A stretch of DNA of 64,000 nt from the NCBI RefSeq assembly GCF_001855555.1, contig NZ_MKCT01000083.1, positions 1-64,000 on the forward strand, written 5' to 3'. The first letter of the stretch is position 1; the number at the start of each line of letters is the position of its first letter. The notes under the pieces are model-generated. The model saw nothing but the letters and a program-made list of their open reading frames with translations, did no database searches and was not told the origin of the DNA. This stretch comes from Chromobacterium sphagni. Lineage in GTDB: Bacteria > Pseudomonadota > Gammaproteobacteria > Burkholderiales > Chromobacteriaceae. A program made the position numbers and the translations under genes. This document shows, piece by piece, positions 62,610-64,000 of this stretch.

Positions 62610-63693
62610 TCAGTGTCCTCGCGATGTAGTCCAGGTCGTCTTCGCTCAGGTCCGGATGCAGCGGCACCGTGGTTAGCGAGCGCAACAAGCTGGCCGCGTT
62701 CGGGCAGTCGCGCCGGTAGCGCGCGAGCATCGGCAGCTGGAACAGCGGCTGGTTGTCGTACTTGCCGATGTCGGAAGGAATGCCGCGTTCCATCTGGTAG
62801 CGCACCAGTTGGCGGCCATCGTGCGCCACGGCTTGCAGCATCAGGGCGTAGCCGTTGGCTTCGCCCTGATCGGGGATCGGCAATTCGCGGAAAGCCGGAT
62901 TATCCAGCGCCGCCAGCAGCCGTCGGCGATTGCGAAGCCGCGCGGCGAGGTGGGTTTCCAGTTGCCGCGAACGCGCCAGGCCCAACGCGGCCTGCAAGCC
63001 TCCAAGCTTGAGGTTGATGCCTACGGTCTCGCCGCTCAGATTGCCGAAACGGGTATAGGCGCGAATACGCTCCGCCCGCTTACGGTCGCGCGTCATCACG
63101 AAGCCGCCTTCGCCGGTGGACATGAATTTGCAGTCATGGGTGCTGAAACAGCAGATGTCGCCGATGCGCGCCAGCCAGGAACCGTTCAGCCGGGTCAGGT
63201 GGCAGTGCGCCAGGTCCTGAATCAGCGGTATGCCGCGTCTGCGCAGCAGCTCCCAGCTGAGGTCGGAGCGGACCGGGTAGCCCCACATCGGCACTTCTAT
63301 CACCGCGCAAGTGCGCGGGCCGATGCAGCGCAGCAGATCGTCATGGTCCAGACCGAAGCTGTCGGGCGCCACATCGCAGAATACGGGGACCAGGCCCAGC
63401 GCCAGGATGGGCAGCACGGTGCAGATCGGACAGGTCGGCGCCAGTATCACTTCGTCGCCGGTCGCGAAGTCCAGGCCGGCCAGCGCGGCATTCACCGACG
63501 CGGCGCCAGACGATACGGCGATCACGTGCGGGATGTCGTACAGCCGCGCCAGCGCCGCTTCGTATTCGGCCACGATGTCCGAGGTGCCGGTCAGCCCGCT
63601 GCGCAGCGCGCGGGCCAGTTCCGGCAGATCGTCCGCGGTGTCGTGCGCGCAGGTTTCCGCGATGGCGCGGCGCGCAAGCGTGGAAGTGCTCAT
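62590..63693 (-). CDS. DegT/DnrJ/EryC1/StrS-family aminotransferase
   Basis: A 367-residue PLP-dependent aminotransferase. The catalytic Lys189 is in FSTHDCKFMSTGEGGF, the PLP-binding Asp160 in IPLIQDLAHCH, and AVSSGAASVNAALAGL is the phosphate-binding loop. The family aminates keto sugars and related compounds, often in antibiotic and surface-sugar pathways. ATG 63693 overlaps the NUDIX-like gene by four bases; the longer frame to 63864 is antisense noise. Confidence 0.9.
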   Translation of the reverse strand: MSTSTLARRAIAETCAHDTADDLPELARALRSGLTGTSDIVAEYEAALARLYDIPHVIAVSSGAASVNAALAGLDFATGDEVILAPTCPICTVLPILALGLVPVFCDVAPDSFGLDHDDLLRCIGPRTCAVIEVPMWGYPVRSDLSWELLRRRGIPLIQDLAHCHLTRLNGSWLARIGDICCFSTHDCKFMSTGEGGFVMTRDRKRAERIRAYTRFGNLSGETVGINLKLGGLQAALGLARSRQLETHLAARLRNRRRLLAALDNPAFRELPIPDQGEANGYALMLQAVAHDGRQLVRYQMERGIPSDIGKYDNQPLFQLPMLARYRRDCPNAASLLRSLTTVPLHPDLSEDDLDYIARTLNDYTPL

Positions 63694-64000
63694 CGGTCTG
63701 CTCCTTGAATAACCGCATCCCAAACCGCCTGTTCGTCGAACAGGCGCTCCAGCATGCGCCGGAAGTTTGGGAACATGCGCAATTCGTCCAACTGATGCCG
63801 GGCGAAAAAGCCGGCTTCGGCAGCCTCCCGCTGCGGCGGGCAGCCGCGCGCCATACTGGCGCACAGATAGATCAAATCCAGGTGGTAGTGAGGTTCGCGC
63901 GGATCAGCTATGTATTCGCAGAGCACCTGGTAGGGTCGGTGCAGCACGCTGACATCGGCCTCGGTATCGGCGAGCGCGAGGTCTCGCTCGCCCAGGAGCG
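63690..64000 (-). CDS. NUDIX-like protein, cut by the window edge
   Basis: The C-terminal part of a coding region whose 5' end lies beyond the window. The frame runs open from 64000 through GERDLALADTEADV, then HRPYQVLCEYIADPREPHYHLDLIYLC and DELRMFPNFRRMLERLF, a pattern like NUDIX hydrolases acting after the Nudix box. It overlaps the aminotransferase gene by four bases, so it is the most upstream visible gene of the cluster. The apparent ATG at 63947 is internal. Confidence 0.6.
   Translation of the reverse strand, partial: LLGERDLALADTEADVSVLHRPYQVLCEYIADPREPHYHLDLIYLCASMARGCPPQREAAEAGFFARHQLDELRMFPNFRRMLERLFDEQAVWDAVIQGADR

Overview
The window is GC-rich bacterial DNA that looks like a betaproteobacterium of the Chromobacteriaceae (Chromobacterium and relatives, Neisseriales). 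Pointers are the PhaR/phasin pair, EF-P with Arg32 next to EarP, short MvaT/BpH3-type H-NS proteins, and a type I-E CRISPR-Cas locus with a GTGTTCCCC...GGGGATGAACCG repeat. The assignment is by gene content and style, not by a database search.

Layout. 0-6.2 kb (minus strand): a type VI secretion cargo module, in transcription order vgrG, DUF4123 adaptor, DUF3304 lipoprotein (probable immunity) and a Tle1-type DUF2235 phospholipase with a TTG start. 6.2-8.7 kb: AT-richer accessory DNA with a small secreted protein, a gene remnant, one H-NS copy and two mobile-element-type genes behind a promoter with a built-in operator. It ends exactly at a 3' fragment of tRNA-Pro(GGG), which looks like an attachment-site scar. 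8.7-35.7 kb: ordinary chromosome. It carries a DUF1289 protein, a TPMT-like methyltransferase, a chemoreceptor, a Mn-riboswitch-controlled GDT1 transporter, mscL, an EamA exporter, three tRNA-Asn genes, ygfZ, a second hns, a PilZ-like protein, an M14 carboxypeptidase, phasin/phaR, a TPR-methyltransferase, a secreted lectin, a CBS-PAS-GGDEF-EAL protein, rarA-serS, efp and earP. It ends with a Vxr-like two-component operon followed by a secreted glycosidase.

35.8-52.1 kb: a complete type I-E CRISPR-Cas locus, all on the plus strand. Array 1 has 28 spacers. It is followed by an Xre/RES toxin-antitoxin pair, cas3, an unusual gap, then cse1-cse2-cas7-cas5-cas6e-cas1-cas2, then array 2 with 66 spacers. 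Both arrays have matching leaders with an IHF-like site at the same place. The gap between cas3 and cse1 holds a degenerate two-repeat mini-array on the opposite strand, with the exact 61-nt period of the real arrays. It also holds a small two-helix membrane protein whose stop codon overlaps the cse1 start. These are the best candidates for something undescribed: a CRISPR-like regulatory or guardian RNA and a cas-coupled membrane peptide.

52.2-64 kb: a tautomerase and a LysR regulator (divergent), a LysR remnant, then a long minus-strand, mostly translationally coupled cluster. In transcription order it holds a NUDIX protein (cut by the window edge), DegT aminotransferase, FAD monooxygenase, HAD phosphatase, fatty-acid-desaturase-like protein, MTA phosphorylase, NudK-like hydrolase, MFS exporter, HAD phosphatase, a binding-protein-like protein without signal peptide, and aldose 1-epimerase. 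The combination suggests a specialised-metabolite pathway starting from a nucleoside-derived sugar; the product is unknown.
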